From Burkholderia pyrrocinia (GTDB lineage: Bacteria > Pseudomonadota > Gammaproteobacteria > Burkholderiales > Burkholderiaceae), in assembly GCF_001028665.1 (NCBI RefSeq), contig NZ_CP011505.1:248001-312000 (forward strand): DNA of 64,000 bases. Direction: 5' to 3'. How positions within the stretch are numbered: the stretch's first letter is position 1; every line of letters begins with the position of its first letter. A program made the translations under genes and the position numbers. The notes below the pieces were generated by a model that searched no databases, was not told the DNA's origin, and was given only the letters and a program-made list of their open reading frames with translations. Of this stretch, positions 1-8,246 are shown piece by piece.

Positions 1-307
1 GCCTGTTGCGCGGCGGGTAGGCGGGCACCGCAATCGCGCCCGCATAGAGGCACCCCATGAAGGCGCTGACGTAATCGAGCCCCGGCCGGCACAGCAGCAG
101 CACGCGGTCGCCGATCTCGACCGCGTTCTGCCGCAGCAGCGCGGCGACCTGGCGGGCGCGTGCGTCGAGCGCCGCGAAGGTCATCGATTCGGCCTGTTCC
201 TGCTCGGGCGGCCCGCTCAGGAACACGTAGGCGGTTTTGTCGCCGAGTGTGGCGGCCCGGTTCTGAAGCAATTCGCTGAGCGTGGTCGGCAAGGTCGCAG
301 TGGTCAT
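1..307 (-). CDS. hmqF: Fatty acyl-AMP ligase, N-terminal part (HmqF-like), cut by window edge
   Basis: The reading frame from the ATG at 307 runs off the left edge, so only about 102 residues are seen. It begins MTTATLPTTLSELLQNRA and continues with AYVFLSG, LDARARQVAALL and LLCRPGLDYVSAFMGCLYAGAIAVPAYPP, the N-terminal signature of fatty acyl-AMP ligases, which load fatty acids onto acyl carrier proteins as acyl-adenylates. It lies 89 bases after hmqE on the same strand. In Burkholderia hmq operons the sixth gene is an acyl-AMP ligase involved in making the unsaturated side chain, so position and family agree. No clear Shine-Dalgarno precedes this start. Confidence 0.82.
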   Translation of the reverse strand, partial: MTTATLPTTLSELLQNRAATLGDKTAYVFLSGPPEQEQAESMTFAALDARARQVAALLRQNAVEIGDRVLLLCRPGLDYVSAFMGCLYAGAIAVPAYPPRNR

Positions 308-396
308 GATGTCGTCGGAAGAGGAATGAAAACAGCGAGCAGCGGCCTGACGCCGGGCGGCGCCCATGCGTTGCTGCGGCGGGAATCCGAAGGAGG

Positions 397-1293
397 CTAT
401 TCGGCGCGATGGAACAGATCGATCATGTGCATCATGCTTTTGAGATGCAGGAAATGCGGCACCACCTTTTCGCTTCTTGCTGCGTAACGGGCAGTCCAGT
501 GGTGGGCCAGTTCCTGCGTGGCGGCGGCGTTGCCGCGAACCGCGCGCGCGTCGGCCTCGCGCGCATCGAGGCATGCGCGTGCATGCCGCGCGGCCGATCG
601 GGCGAGCTCGCCGGCGAGGATGCCGTGGTGCCCCAATGCAAGCCGCGGCGCGTGCAGCTGCTCGATGACGTCCAGCGAGTGCCGATACGCAAACAGATCC
701 TGAAAGACCAGCGGCAGCCAGCTGGTGGCGCCGTGAAACTCACCGAGCGCATCCGACACGAAACCGATGTCCAGCTGCGGGCAGTAGTAGCCGAACTGGC
801 AACGGCTGTGACCCGGCAGTGCGATCGTGCGAATCTGCATCCCGACGCCGATGTCGAGCTGCGTGCCCGGATTGACCGGATAGAACGGCAGGTCGGACAG
901 CTCGGTGAAGTCGACGCCGACGACGGGCGCCCACGGCCGTGACGCGTGCGCGTCGAGCTGACGGATGGTTCGGCAGGCCGACGGGCTCTGGAACGCATCG
1001 AACGCGTCGGGAGAACCGGATACATGGAGCCACGGCATGCGCGACTTGAGCGTCATCAGCAGGCTGCAATGGTCATAGTGCGAGTGGGTGATCAGCCAGT
1101 AGCGCAAATGCCGGATGCCGCCGAAGTCCCGCAGCAGATCGTGAAGCTGCTGCCACACGAGTTCCGTCATGCCGCTCAGGCCGCCCTCGACCAGCGTCGC
1201 GGCCTCGTCGTTGACGATCACGTACAGCGGCACGTCAGCCGTGCCGACGAGGGCCAGCCGCGGCTCGATCCACCCCGGGGAAGCGTTCAGCAT
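397..1293 (-). CDS. hmqE: Metallo-beta-lactamase fold thioesterase, PqsE-like (HmqE)
   Basis: 298 residues, close to the 301 of Pseudomonas PqsE. The metal-binding motif THSHYDHC gives His70, His72, Asp74 and His75; His162 (in PGHSRCQ) and Asp181 (in VSDALG) complete the dinuclear site, each offset by one to three from PqsE numbering. PqsE-type enzymes hydrolyse the 2-aminobenzoylacetyl-CoA intermediate of alkylquinolone synthesis. The ATG at 1293 is chosen because GGAG lies nine bases before it; the in-frame ATG at 1326 has no such site and would overlap hmqD. It starts just after the hmqD stop, as expected for one transcript. Confidence 0.88.
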   Translation of the reverse strand: MLNASPGWIEPRLALVGTADVPLYVIVNDEAATLVEGGLSGMTELVWQQLHDLLRDFGGIRHLRYWLITHSHYDHCSLLMTLKSRMPWLHVSGSPDAFDAFQSPSACRTIRQLDAHASRPWAPVVGVDFTELSDLPFYPVNPGTQLDIGVGMQIRTIALPGHSRCQFGYYCPQLDIGFVSDALGEFHGATSWLPLVFQDLFAYRHSLDVIEQLHAPRLALGHHGILAGELARSAARHARACLDAREADARAVRGNAAATQELAHHWTARYAARSEKVVPHFLHLKSMMHMIDLFHRAE

Positions 1294-1298
1294 GTCGT

Positions 1299-2297
1299 TC
1301 AGCTCCGATAGAGCGCACAGGCCCATGTCGCGCCCGCGCCGTAGGTCACGAAGAGGTTGAGTTGCCCGGCCGGCATGCGGCCTTGATCGCGCGCGATGGC
1401 GAGCGCGACCGGAAACGCTGCGCTCGCCATGTTGCCCAGCTGATCGACGGAGATCATGCAGCGCTCGCGGGGCAGACCGAGCCGCTCGATGACCGCGTCG
1501 AGGATGCGCAGGTTCGGCTGGTGCGGCACGACCAGGCCGATATCTCCGATCGTCAGCCGGTGCTTGTCGAGCATCTGCCGGCACGCGTCGACGATGCGCC
1601 GCGTGGCGTCTTCGAACATGGGCCCGCCTTTCATCCGGAAATGGTGCCGGCCGGCCGCGATATCGTCTTCGTCGATGAAGCGTGGGCGCCGCGCGCCGGG
1701 CGCTTCGGTGCTGAGCAGGTCGAACTGGGTGCCGTCGGCGCCGAGCGTCAGGTCGATCAGCCCGTGCGCCGGGTGGTCTGTCGCTTGCAGCAGCAGCGCG
1801 GCGGCACCGTCGCTCAGCAGGATCGACAGATTGCGGCCGGCATTGCTGGTATCGATCCGCCGCGACAGGGCTTCGGCGCAGATCAGCAGCACGTTGCGAT
1901 ACAGGCCGCTCGCGAGGAAATGGCGCGCGATCTCGACCCCGTAGAGCCCGCCGCTGCATTGCGCGCGGATATCGAAGCACGGAATCTCCCGCAAGCCGAG
2001 CCGGGGCTGGATGTAGCACGCCTGCGACGGATCGTGATGATCCGGCGACAGCGTATTGACGATCAGCAGATCGACGTCGTGCGCCGTGACGCCGGCGTCG
2101 GCCATCGCCCGTTCCGCGGCCGGGCACGCGAGATCCGCCAGATGCTGATCGGGGGCGAGATAGCGTCGCGCCACGACGCCGGTTCGTTCGCGAATGAACG
2201 TGTCGCTGGTGTCGATCATGCCGGCGACTTCGTCGTTGCTGACGATCCGGTCCGGCAGCGCGTGGCCCATCCCGGCGATGACGAGTCTGGCGGTCAT
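1299..2297 (-). CDS. hmqD: Ketoacyl synthase III type enzyme, PqsD-like (HmqD)
   Basis: 332 residues of the FabH/KAS III thiolase fold with the full catalytic triad: Cys114 (RAQCSGG), His259 (VVPHQPN) and Asn289 (LGNMASAA). These sit two positions from Cys112, His257 and Asn287 of PqsD, which condenses anthraniloyl-CoA with malonyl-CoA/ACP to give 2-aminobenzoylacetyl thioester. That makes this the active member of the three tandem thiolase-fold genes here. The ATG at 2297 overlaps the hmqC stop as ATGA, so the two are translationally coupled. Confidence 0.9.
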   Translation of the reverse strand: MTARLVIAGMGHALPDRIVSNDEVAGMIDTSDTFIRERTGVVARRYLAPDQHLADLACPAAERAMADAGVTAHDVDLLIVNTLSPDHHDPSQACYIQPRLGLREIPCFDIRAQCSGGLYGVEIARHFLASGLYRNVLLICAEALSRRIDTSNAGRNLSILLSDGAAALLLQATDHPAHGLIDLTLGADGTQFDLLSTEAPGARRPRFIDEDDIAAGRHHFRMKGGPMFEDATRRIVDACRQMLDKHRLTIGDIGLVVPHQPNLRILDAVIERLGLPRERCMISVDQLGNMASAAFPVALAIARDQGRMPAGQLNLFVTYGAGATWACALYRS

Positions 2298-3403
2298 GCC
2301 CGCACCTCCTGCTCCGTGACAGCGGCGACGGTTTCGCCCGCATCGGTCACGACGGTTTCGCCCCAGCGCCACAATTGCGCGCCGAAGCCCCAGCCGGCGC
2401 CTGCGCCGGCAATCACGACCAACGATCCCGGCCGGATCACGCCTTCCCGGATCGACTCGAACAACGCAAACGGCACGGCAGCCGACACGAGGCACGCACA
2501 ATCGGCCACGCGAATCACGTATTGGTCGGGCTTGAGCCCGAGCCGCTGGGCCCATGCGCGCACGAGCAGCGCCGACGGCTGATGGAACACCATCGCATCG
2601 ACGTCGGCGATGCCCGTTCCGCTCCGTTGCAACAGCCGCTCGACGATATCGGGAATGGCCACCGGCATGAAGCGCGAGATCGCCTCCTGCGCTTCGGGCT
2701 TGAGCGTGAAATACACGCCGAACGGGTTGTCGGCGTCGGTTGCCGCGTCGTCGTCTGACGCGGCCCGGGCGTTGCGCCACTGCATTGTCACGAGGTCGTA
2801 GTGCGTTGCATCGCTGCGATACGCGGCATCCAGCCAATCGGCACCGCCGGGATCGGCCGGCTCGGCGACGAGCACGGCCGCGGCCGCGCCATCGCCGAAG
2901 TTCGTCGACGATTTGCTGGTGTAGTCGACCACGGCCGACATGCGCTCCGACGAGCACACCAGCGCGCGCTTCACCCGTCCCTGCTTGATGAGGTTGGTGG
3001 CGAGCTGCAGTTGCAGCACGAAGCTCGCGCATTCCATCTCGACATCGGCATCGAGCGCGCGCGTGGCGCCGAGCCGGTCGCGCAGCGCGCGCGACAGCCG
3101 CGGCGCAAAACGGCGCCGGCCATCGGCGAGCGAGACGAACGGCGACGTCATGTTGAACAGCACCAGATCGAGTTCGGCGGCCTCCACGCCGGCACGGGCG
3201 AGTGCGTCGCGCGCCGTGCGCTCGGCCAGCGCAAGCTCGGATTCGCCGGCATCGGGATCGATCATGTAGCGCGATTCGATGCCCCAGAATTGCCACCATT
3301 CCGACGGAATGGGCTCGACGCCCGCGAACACGGGATCGTCGTTGGGTACCTGGCGTGCCGGCAGGCGGCACGCGAGACTTGCGATTCGAACGTTGTGCAC
3401 CAT
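2294..3403 (-). CDS. hmqC: Thiolase-fold acyltransferase, PqsC-like (HmqC)
   Basis: 369 residues of the KAS III fold. The nucleophile Cys125 (VEMECASF) and His274 (VFHQPSA) are kept, but the Asn of the triad is replaced: the matching segment reads VADCACLVSAA, with Cys304 at the Asn position. Loss of Asn with Cys and His retained is the known pattern of PqsC, which with PqsB joins octanoate to 2-aminobenzoylacetate to close the quinolone ring. The family is about 350 residues. The start shares one base with the stop of hmqB (TGATG) and the end overlaps hmqD. Confidence 0.88.
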   Translation of the reverse strand: MVHNVRIASLACRLPARQVPNDDPVFAGVEPIPSEWWQFWGIESRYMIDPDAGESELALAERTARDALARAGVEAAELDLVLFNMTSPFVSLADGRRRFAPRLSRALRDRLGATRALDADVEMECASFVLQLQLATNLIKQGRVKRALVCSSERMSAVVDYTSKSSTNFGDGAAAAVLVAEPADPGGADWLDAAYRSDATHYDLVTMQWRNARAASDDDAATDADNPFGVYFTLKPEAQEAISRFMPVAIPDIVERLLQRSGTGIADVDAMVFHQPSALLVRAWAQRLGLKPDQYVIRVADCACLVSAAVPFALFESIREGVIRPGSLVVIAGAGAGWGFGAQLWRWGETVVTDAGETVAAVTEQEVRA

Positions 3404-4290
3404 CAGACCTCCATCGTGCTGCAGGCAATGCGCGGCCTGAACGGATCCAGCGTCATGGCGACCACCGACCGTTCATCCTCACGCAACGACATCGAATGTG
3501 CGACGCGGGACGCGAGCCACGCGGGCAACTGGAACGGGTTAGGGATGTCCGTCGAACCGGCGACGACATCGATGTGGAAATCGCGACCCACGCCGGTGGC
3601 GATCGATGGCCATCCGCTCAACCACGATTCGTAAAACAGCGTGGCGGCGCGATGGTCGATGCGGCTCCGCACCGCGTCGACCATTGCGCGCACCGCAGTG
3701 GCCGCATTGGCCGGTTCGTCGTCGAATCGACCGGTTGCGTGATCGAACCGGCTCTCGAAGCGGGCCAGCGACAGGATGCCGTTCACGCGCCGGGCGGGCA
3801 GCGCGGCGAGCGTCGCGAACGGGGGCGAATCGAGGTCCGCGTAGCGGCTGGCATCAACGCGGTCCTGGCCGGCAGGCGTCAGGACGATCGCCCCCGCGCC
3901 GTCGGCGAAGCCGCTCGTGGCCACCTGTTCGACGTCCGCGAGCGCCTCCGCGCGAACGACGAGCGCGCGTCGATAGCCGAGCTGTTTGCAATGGCTTTGC
4001 GCGAGATCGAGTGCGAGCGTCCAGTCCGCGTCGAGCAGGTCGAACACGGCCGCATGTCGCGCACGCAGGTCGCGCTGCACCGAGTGCGCCAGCCGCGGCC
4101 CGGCGATCGTCGGCGCGTCCGCCATCCGGCTGGGAGAAATCGACAGGCTGACGATCAGATCCAGTTCCGACGGCAGGCAACCGGCTTGCTGCAGCGCCTG
4201 CCTGGCTGCCTTGATCGCGTAATCGTTGGCGCAGGATTGCGCGGTGATCGCGGGGTCCGGAATGGCCACCGCGGCGCCGAGAATTTTCAT
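3403..4290 (-). CDS. hmqB: Catalytically degenerate thiolase-fold subunit, PqsB-like (HmqB)
   Basis: 295 residues, compared with 283 for PqsB. The fold is recognisable from the start (MKILGAAVAIPDPAI) but active-site positions are lost: the segment aligned with the Cys loop reads FDLLDADWTL, with Asp for Cys, and the His loop reads TLFYESWLSG. PqsB is the non-catalytic partner of PqsC in a heterodimer, so this gene most likely supplies the structural half of the HmqBC condensing enzyme. ATGA overlap with hmqA and TGATG overlap with hmqC fit equal expression of the partners. Confidence 0.85.
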   Translation of the reverse strand: MKILGAAVAIPDPAITAQSCANDYAIKAARQALQQAGCLPSELDLIVSLSISPSRMADAPTIAGPRLAHSVQRDLRARHAAVFDLLDADWTLALDLAQSHCKQLGYRRALVVRAEALADVEQVATSGFADGAGAIVLTPAGQDRVDASRYADLDSPPFATLAALPARRVNGILSLARFESRFDHATGRFDDEPANAATAVRAMVDAVRSRIDHRAATLFYESWLSGWPSIATGVGRDFHIDVVAGSTDIPNPFQLPAWLASRVAHSMSLREDERSVVAMTLDPFRPRIACSTMEV

Positions 4291-5942
4291 AGGACGTGCT
4301 CGTTGAGGACTGCTTGATTCAGGGGGGGCGTCGCGCCATGACCCGCCTGCCGGAGCACGGCGCGCCGCAATTTGCCCGATTCGTTGCGTGGCAAACCGCC
4401 GGCGTGATAGGTCACGCGATGCGGACATTTGTACGGCGCAATCACGTTCTTGACGTGCTGCTGCAACTGCGTCGTCAACGCTTCCGAGCCGCCGACGCCC
4501 GGTCGCAGCACCACATGCGCGCAGATGAGCGTGCCGCCCCATTCGTCGATCTGTCCGACGACGCCGCATTCGGCGATATCGGGATGGCGCAGCAGCGCCT
4601 GCTCCACTTCGCCGGGAGACACCGTGTAGCCGGAGCTGATGATCATGTCGTCGGCGCGAGCCTGATAGAACAGATAACCGTCCTCGTCCAGGTAGGCGCT
4701 GTCGCCCGTCAGGTTCCAGCCGTGCTTCACGTAGTCGCGTTGCCGCGCGTCATTCAGGTAGCGGCACCCGGTCGGCCCCTGCACGGCCAGATAGCCGATT
4801 TCGTAGGGCGGCAGGCATTGGCCGTGCTCATCCAGGACGGCAAGGCGGTAACCGGGCACGGCCTTGCCGATTGCGCCGTCCTTCGCGCCGGTGTCGCCTG
4901 TCGACGCGAAGATATGCAGCATCTCGGTCGACCCGATTCCGTCGATCAGGTGCAGGCCGGTGCGCTCCCGCCACGCGTCGCGCGTCCAGGACGGGAGCGC
5001 CTCACCCGCCGACACGCATTTGCGCAGGGACGACATGTCATGCGTGTCGAGATGATCGAGCATGGCCCGATAGGCCGCCGGCGCCGTAAACAGGATGCTG
5101 ACCCGATGCCGGTCGACCGCGGCCAGCAGCCGTTCCGGGCTCGCTTTCGGCAACAGCACGACGCTCGCGCCGACGCTGATCGGAAACAGCAACAGCGCGC
5201 CGAGGCCGAACGTGAACGCGAGCGGTGGCGACCCGCAGAAGACGTCATCGGCCGTGGGCCTGAGCACGTGCTGCGGAAAGCAGTGACAGGCCGCCATCAC
5301 GTCGCGATGAAAATGGACGGTGGCCTTCGGTTCCCCGGTCGTCCCCGACGTGAACGCGATGAGGCAGGGATCGTCCGCGCGCGTGTCGGCCGCCGCGAAT
5401 GCCGCTGAATAGCCGCCGAGCCAGCGCGCGTCCGGATGCGTGTCATCCGTTTCGTAGTACCGAACGTCGCCGCGCCACTGAATGCGCGCCATCGCCGTGT
5501 CGAACTCGGTCGACAGCCCGGCTTCGCAGATGACGTGCGTGACCCGGGCTCGCCCGATGATGGTCGACAGTTCTCCCGCGCGCAGCTTCGGCATCGTCGC
5601 GACGGCCACGCCGCCGGCCTTGACCACGCCGAACCACGCGGCGGCCAGCATCGGGTGATTGGCGCCGTGCAGCAGCACCCGATTGCCGGCCACCAGGCCC
5701 GCATCGCGGACCAGCATGTTGGCGATCCGGTTGCCGGCATCGCGCAACTCGCGATACGACCACGTGATGCCCGACTCGGTCCTGATCGCAACGCGATCGC
5801 CCCAGCCCCGTTCCTCGACTGCGGTATCCAGCAGCGCGGCGGCGCAATTGAGAAACGGCGGAAACTGCAGCCCCGGCAACTCGAAGACAAACGCCGGCCA
5901 ATCTTCGGCAGGGGGCAGGTTCGCGCGGCAAAAGTCGTCCAT
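4287..5942 (-). CDS. hmqA: Anthranilate/benzoate-CoA ligase, PqsA-like (HmqA)
   Basis: 551 residues of the benzoate-CoA ligase branch of adenylate-forming enzymes. The phosphate-binding loop is TSGTTGEPK at about residues 198-206; the GSTEMLH motif, the hinge SGYTVSPGEVE and the C-terminal lysine motif ESGKLRR follow in order. In this operon the likely reaction is activation of anthranilate to anthraniloyl-CoA, the first step of alkylquinolone synthesis. It is the first gene of the operon and overlaps hmqB by ATGA. Longer in-frame starts exist upstream, but the segment they add is basic, low-complexity and unlike the family, so the ATG at 5942 is preferred. Confidence 0.88.
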   Translation of the reverse strand: MDDFCRANLPPAEDWPAFVFELPGLQFPPFLNCAAALLDTAVEERGWGDRVAIRTESGITWSYRELRDAGNRIANMLVRDAGLVAGNRVLLHGANHPMLAAAWFGVVKAGGVAVATMPKLRAGELSTIIGRARVTHVICEAGLSTEFDTAMARIQWRGDVRYYETDDTHPDARWLGGYSAAFAAADTRADDPCLIAFTSGTTGEPKATVHFHRDVMAACHCFPQHVLRPTADDVFCGSPPLAFTFGLGALLLFPISVGASVVLLPKASPERLLAAVDRHRVSILFTAPAAYRAMLDHLDTHDMSSLRKCVSAGEALPSWTRDAWRERTGLHLIDGIGSTEMLHIFASTGDTGAKDGAIGKAVPGYRLAVLDEHGQCLPPYEIGYLAVQGPTGCRYLNDARQRDYVKHGWNLTGDSAYLDEDGYLFYQARADDMIISSGYTVSPGEVEQALLRHPDIAECGVVGQIDEWGGTLICAHVVLRPGVGGSEALTTQLQQHVKNVIAPYKCPHRVTYHAGGLPRNESGKLRRAVLRQAGHGATPPLNQAVLNEHVL

Positions 5943-6132
5943 CGTCAGCGCTCGCAAGAGTGTGAGTTTGAAGTCAGCGATAGCGGTACGGCGCCGCCGG
6001 GCCATAGGATCGGGCCCGTCCCGCGCAACCTGAATCGCGATGCCAAAGAGGCGTGGTCGGGGCGGCAGGCACCTGTCGCCCAGCGACGCACGGAGAGCCC
6101 GGTCAATCACATGATGGCTTGCCGGTTTTTAT

Positions 6133-6161
6133 GGATTAATTCCATCTCATTTGATTTTCAA
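6133..6161 (-). promoter_or_regulatory. Candidate sigma-70 promoter of hmqA
   Basis: Read on the minus strand, TTGAAA (6161-6156) and TAATCC (6138-6133) are 17 bases apart. The -10 side overlaps an inverted repeat ATGGA-TTAAT-TCCAT (6131-6145), a possible operator. It lies about 190 bases before hmqA. This is pattern matching only. Confidence 0.35.
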
Positions 6162-6171
6162 AATAAACAAT

Positions 6172-6183
6172 AATCGATCGATT
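6172..6183. repeat. 12-base palindrome AATCGATCGATT upstream of hmqA promoter
   Basis: A perfect palindrome just upstream of the candidate -35. Its half AATCGATT recurs at 6314-6321 and 6350-6357. Spaced copies of one motif before a secondary-metabolite operon suggest binding sites for a dimeric regulator, though AT-rich sequence makes chance copies likelier. Confidence 0.35.
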
Positions 6184-6481
6184 TAATGCGAATTGCTTGG
6201 GGTTGGAAATTCGTCGGTCGATTTGGTGGGTTTAAAAACGTGCCGTAAGCTTAGCGGAAGTAAACTTGGAAAGTAAATGGTCAAATGGATGGATGGTTGG
6301 AATTATTGATTGAAATCGATTCCATTAAGCATCGGCATTTGATTGAGTTAATCGATTTCGGTTAATCATCTCGCGATTTGTTGACTCCGGTGGAATCTGG
6401 CTGCCGGAGCGCTGAATAAAGCGTCGCGACGTTCACCGGGGCGAAACGAGCGTTGCGTCACGAAGCGGATTGCTTCGCGCG

Positions 6482-6517
6482 AAAGACGAAAGACCCGCGC
6501 TCCCGGGAGCAGCGGGT
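6482..6517 (-). terminator. Terminator downstream of the TetR gene
   Basis: On the minus strand ACCCGC pairs with GCGGGT (6517-6512 with 6498-6493), and the interior GCTCCCGGGAGC is itself self-complementary. The hairpin is followed by CTTTCGTCTTT. It lies about 145 bases past the TetR stop and would keep that transcript from entering hmqA. Confidence 0.6.
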
Positions 6518-6660
6518 TATCGAGTCGGTTTGGATGGGAAATCAGGGGGCGGGCGCCGGGGTCTCGGGTTGCGCCCATATGGATTTTCGTAATTGTATTA
6601 ACGAATATTTTGTTTCAGGTGAGAAATCGGAATGCCGCGGTTCGAGGATTCGAGCACATC

Positions 6661-7326
6661 CTAGCTGTCGAGCACCGATAAATCTCCCGGCAATGTCCGC
6701 TTGAACATCGCGAGAATCCTGCGCGCCGCCTTCGGCGGCAGCTCGATCGCATGCCGCACCGCCGCAGCGATCAACACCATCGTCAATTCCGAGAATGCCG
6801 CCAACTGCGAGTCGGGTACCGCCGGCGCGAGATCCCGCAACGCACCGGTCAATAGCCCGGCCAGAAACACGCCGTCCGCCCGGTCCAGTTCCTGCAGCGC
6901 GCGGTCGGCTTGCGTGGCCCGCCAGATGTCCCGCATCAGCGGCTCGTCGACGAACATCCGGTAGTAGCTGTCCGTGATGCGGGCGAGCGTGCCGTGCAGG
7001 TCGTCGAGCGTCTTCATCGCGGCCAGATCGCGCCGCACGCAGTCGTGCCCGACTGCGTTGTAGCGCTCCGCGAGCGTGCCGATCACGGCCGCCTTGTCCG
7101 GAAAGTACTGGTACAGCGAACCGAACGAGATGCCCGTGCGTTCGACGATGTCGCTCATCCGGAATGCGTCGCAGCCTTTCTCGATCATCACTTCCGACGC
7201 GCACGCGAGGATGCGCTCGAACCGCTCGCGGCTGCGCTGCTGCGTCGGCACGAGCCGCGCGCGCGCCGGTGCATCCGCTGCCGCCGCTTCGGGCTCGTCG
7301 TTCTGCCCCGATTTTTGTCGGCCCAT
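6661..7326 (-). CDS. TetR/AcrR family transcriptional regulator
   Basis: 221 residues. The N-terminal helix-turn-helix reads SRERFERILACASEVMIEKGCDAFRMSDIVERTGIS and ends in FGSLYQYFPDKAAVIG, the standard TetR DNA-binding signature at about residues 32-80; the C-terminal two-thirds is a ligand domain of the kind that follows it. The ATG at 7326 has GGAGG five bases before it. The gene is divergent from an NmrA-like reductase gene, with an inverted repeat in the 95-base gap, so it probably represses itself and that pair. The ligand cannot be told. Confidence 0.88.
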   Translation of the reverse strand: MGRQKSGQNDEPEAAAADAPARARLVPTQQRSRERFERILACASEVMIEKGCDAFRMSDIVERTGISFGSLYQYFPDKAAVIGTLAERYNAVGHDCVRRDLAAMKTLDDLHGTLARITDSYYRMFVDEPLMRDIWRATQADRALQELDRADGVFLAGLLTGALRDLAPAVPDSQLAAFSELTMVLIAAAVRHAIELPPKAARRILAMFKRTLPGDLSVLDS

Positions 7327-7343
7327 GCCGCCTCCAGAAAAAC

Positions 7344-7371
7344 TTGACGTTGCTAATGCGAGAGTCTATCG
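7344..7371 (+). promoter_or_regulatory. Candidate promoter of the NmrA-like gene
   Basis: TTGACG (7344-7349) and TCTATC (7366-7371) are 16 bases apart, about 50 bases before the ATG at 7422. A CGAGA half-site at 7359-7363 lies in the spacer and the full repeat CGAGA-CAT-TCTCG follows just downstream, as expected for repression by the divergent TetR protein. Confidence 0.4.
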
Positions 7372-7385
7372 TGTTTTTTGAAACG

Positions 7386-7398
7386 CGAGACATTCTCG
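7386..7398. promoter_or_regulatory. Inverted repeat CGAGA-CAT-TCTCG, likely TetR operator
   Basis: A perfect 5-base inverted repeat with a 3-base centre in the divergent intergenic region, with one more CGAGA half-site 27 bases upstream. Size and placement suit a TetR dimer. Confidence 0.45.
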
Positions 7399-7421
7399 TA
7401 TTTTAGTCAAAGGAGACGCTC

Positions 7422-8246
7422 ATGTCGGCACTTCCCATCCTCATCGTCGGCGGTTCGGGCAAGACAGGCGCCCGCGTCGATGCACGGCTGCGCGCACGCG
7501 GCATCGCTACCCGGCCCGTGTCGCGCACGTCGGCCGTCCGCTTCGACTGGACCGAGCCCGCGACATGGCCCGCCGCGCTCGACGGCGTGTCGGCCGCGTA
7601 CGTGACCTACCAGCCCGACATTGCCGTCGAAGGCGCGGTGGACGCGATCGCCGCATTCGCGCGGCTTGCGCATGAAAGCGGCGTCGAGCGCGTGGTGCTG
7701 CTGTCCGGGCGCGGCGAACCCGGGGCGCAGGCGGCCGAGGCCGCGCTGCAGGCGTCGGGGGTAGGCTGGGGTGTCGTGCGCGCGAGCTGGTTCAACCAGA
7801 ACTTCTCCGAGGGTTTCCTGCTCGACAGCGTGCTGGCCGGCGAAGTCGCGCTGCCGGCCGGTGCGGTGCGCGAGCCGTTCGTCGATACGGACGATATCGC
7901 GGACGTGGCCGTGGCCGCGCTCACCGATGCGCGCTTCGCGAACCGCGTGATCGAGGTCACGGGCCCGCGCGCACTGACGTTCGCCGAAGCCGTCGGCGAA
8001 ATCGCGCGGGCCGCAGGCCGGCCGATCGCTTATCGCGAGATTCCGCCCGATGCGTTCGTCGCGGGGCTGCGCGAGGTCGGCGTGCCGGAGCCGGTCGTCG
8101 AGTTGCTCGACGAACTGTTCGGCACGGTGCTCGACGGGCGCAACAGCGCGGTGACGCACGGCATCGAGCACACGCTCGGGCGGCCCGCGCGCGATTTCGC
8201 CGACTATGCGCGTGCGACGGCCGCAACCGGCGTGTGGAGCGCATGA
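7422..8246 (+). CDS. NmrA-like NAD(P)-binding reductase
   Basis: 274 residues. The N-terminus LPILIVGGSGKTGARV carries the GxxGxxG dinucleotide-binding motif, followed by VVLLSGRGEPGAQAAE and VVRASWFNQNFSEGF, typical of the NmrA/NAD(P)H azoreductase branch of extended short-chain dehydrogenases. Members act as quinone or azo reductases, or as redox sensors without activity, so the substrate is open. AAAGGAG lies just before the ATG. It is followed with an ATGA overlap by a DUF1772 gene and faces a TetR regulator, so the pair is probably an inducible unit. Confidence 0.82.
   Translation: MSALPILIVGGSGKTGARVDARLRARGIATRPVSRTSAVRFDWTEPATWPAALDGVSAAYVTYQPDIAVEGAVDAIAAFARLAHESGVERVVLLSGRGEPGAQAAEAALQASGVGWGVVRASWFNQNFSEGFLLDSVLAGEVALPAGAVREPFVDTDDIADVAVAALTDARFANRVIEVTGPRALTFAEAVGEIARAAGRPIAYREIPPDAFVAGLREVGVPEPVVELLDELFGTVLDGRNSAVTHGIEHTLGRPARDFADYARATAATGVWSA

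Larger units (their letters stand above)
5943..6660. other. Gene-free AT-rich region upstream of hmqA
   Basis: A 718-base stretch between the end of the TetR gene and the hmqA start, clearly richer in A and T than the genes around it from about 6120 to 6360. It holds a candidate hmqA promoter (6133-6161), several AATCGATT repeats (6172-6183 as a double palindrome, 6314-6321, 6350-6357) and a terminator for the TetR gene (6482-6517). No gene is convincing. The long leader of roughly 180 bases before hmqA leaves room for post-transcriptional control. Confidence 0.7.
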
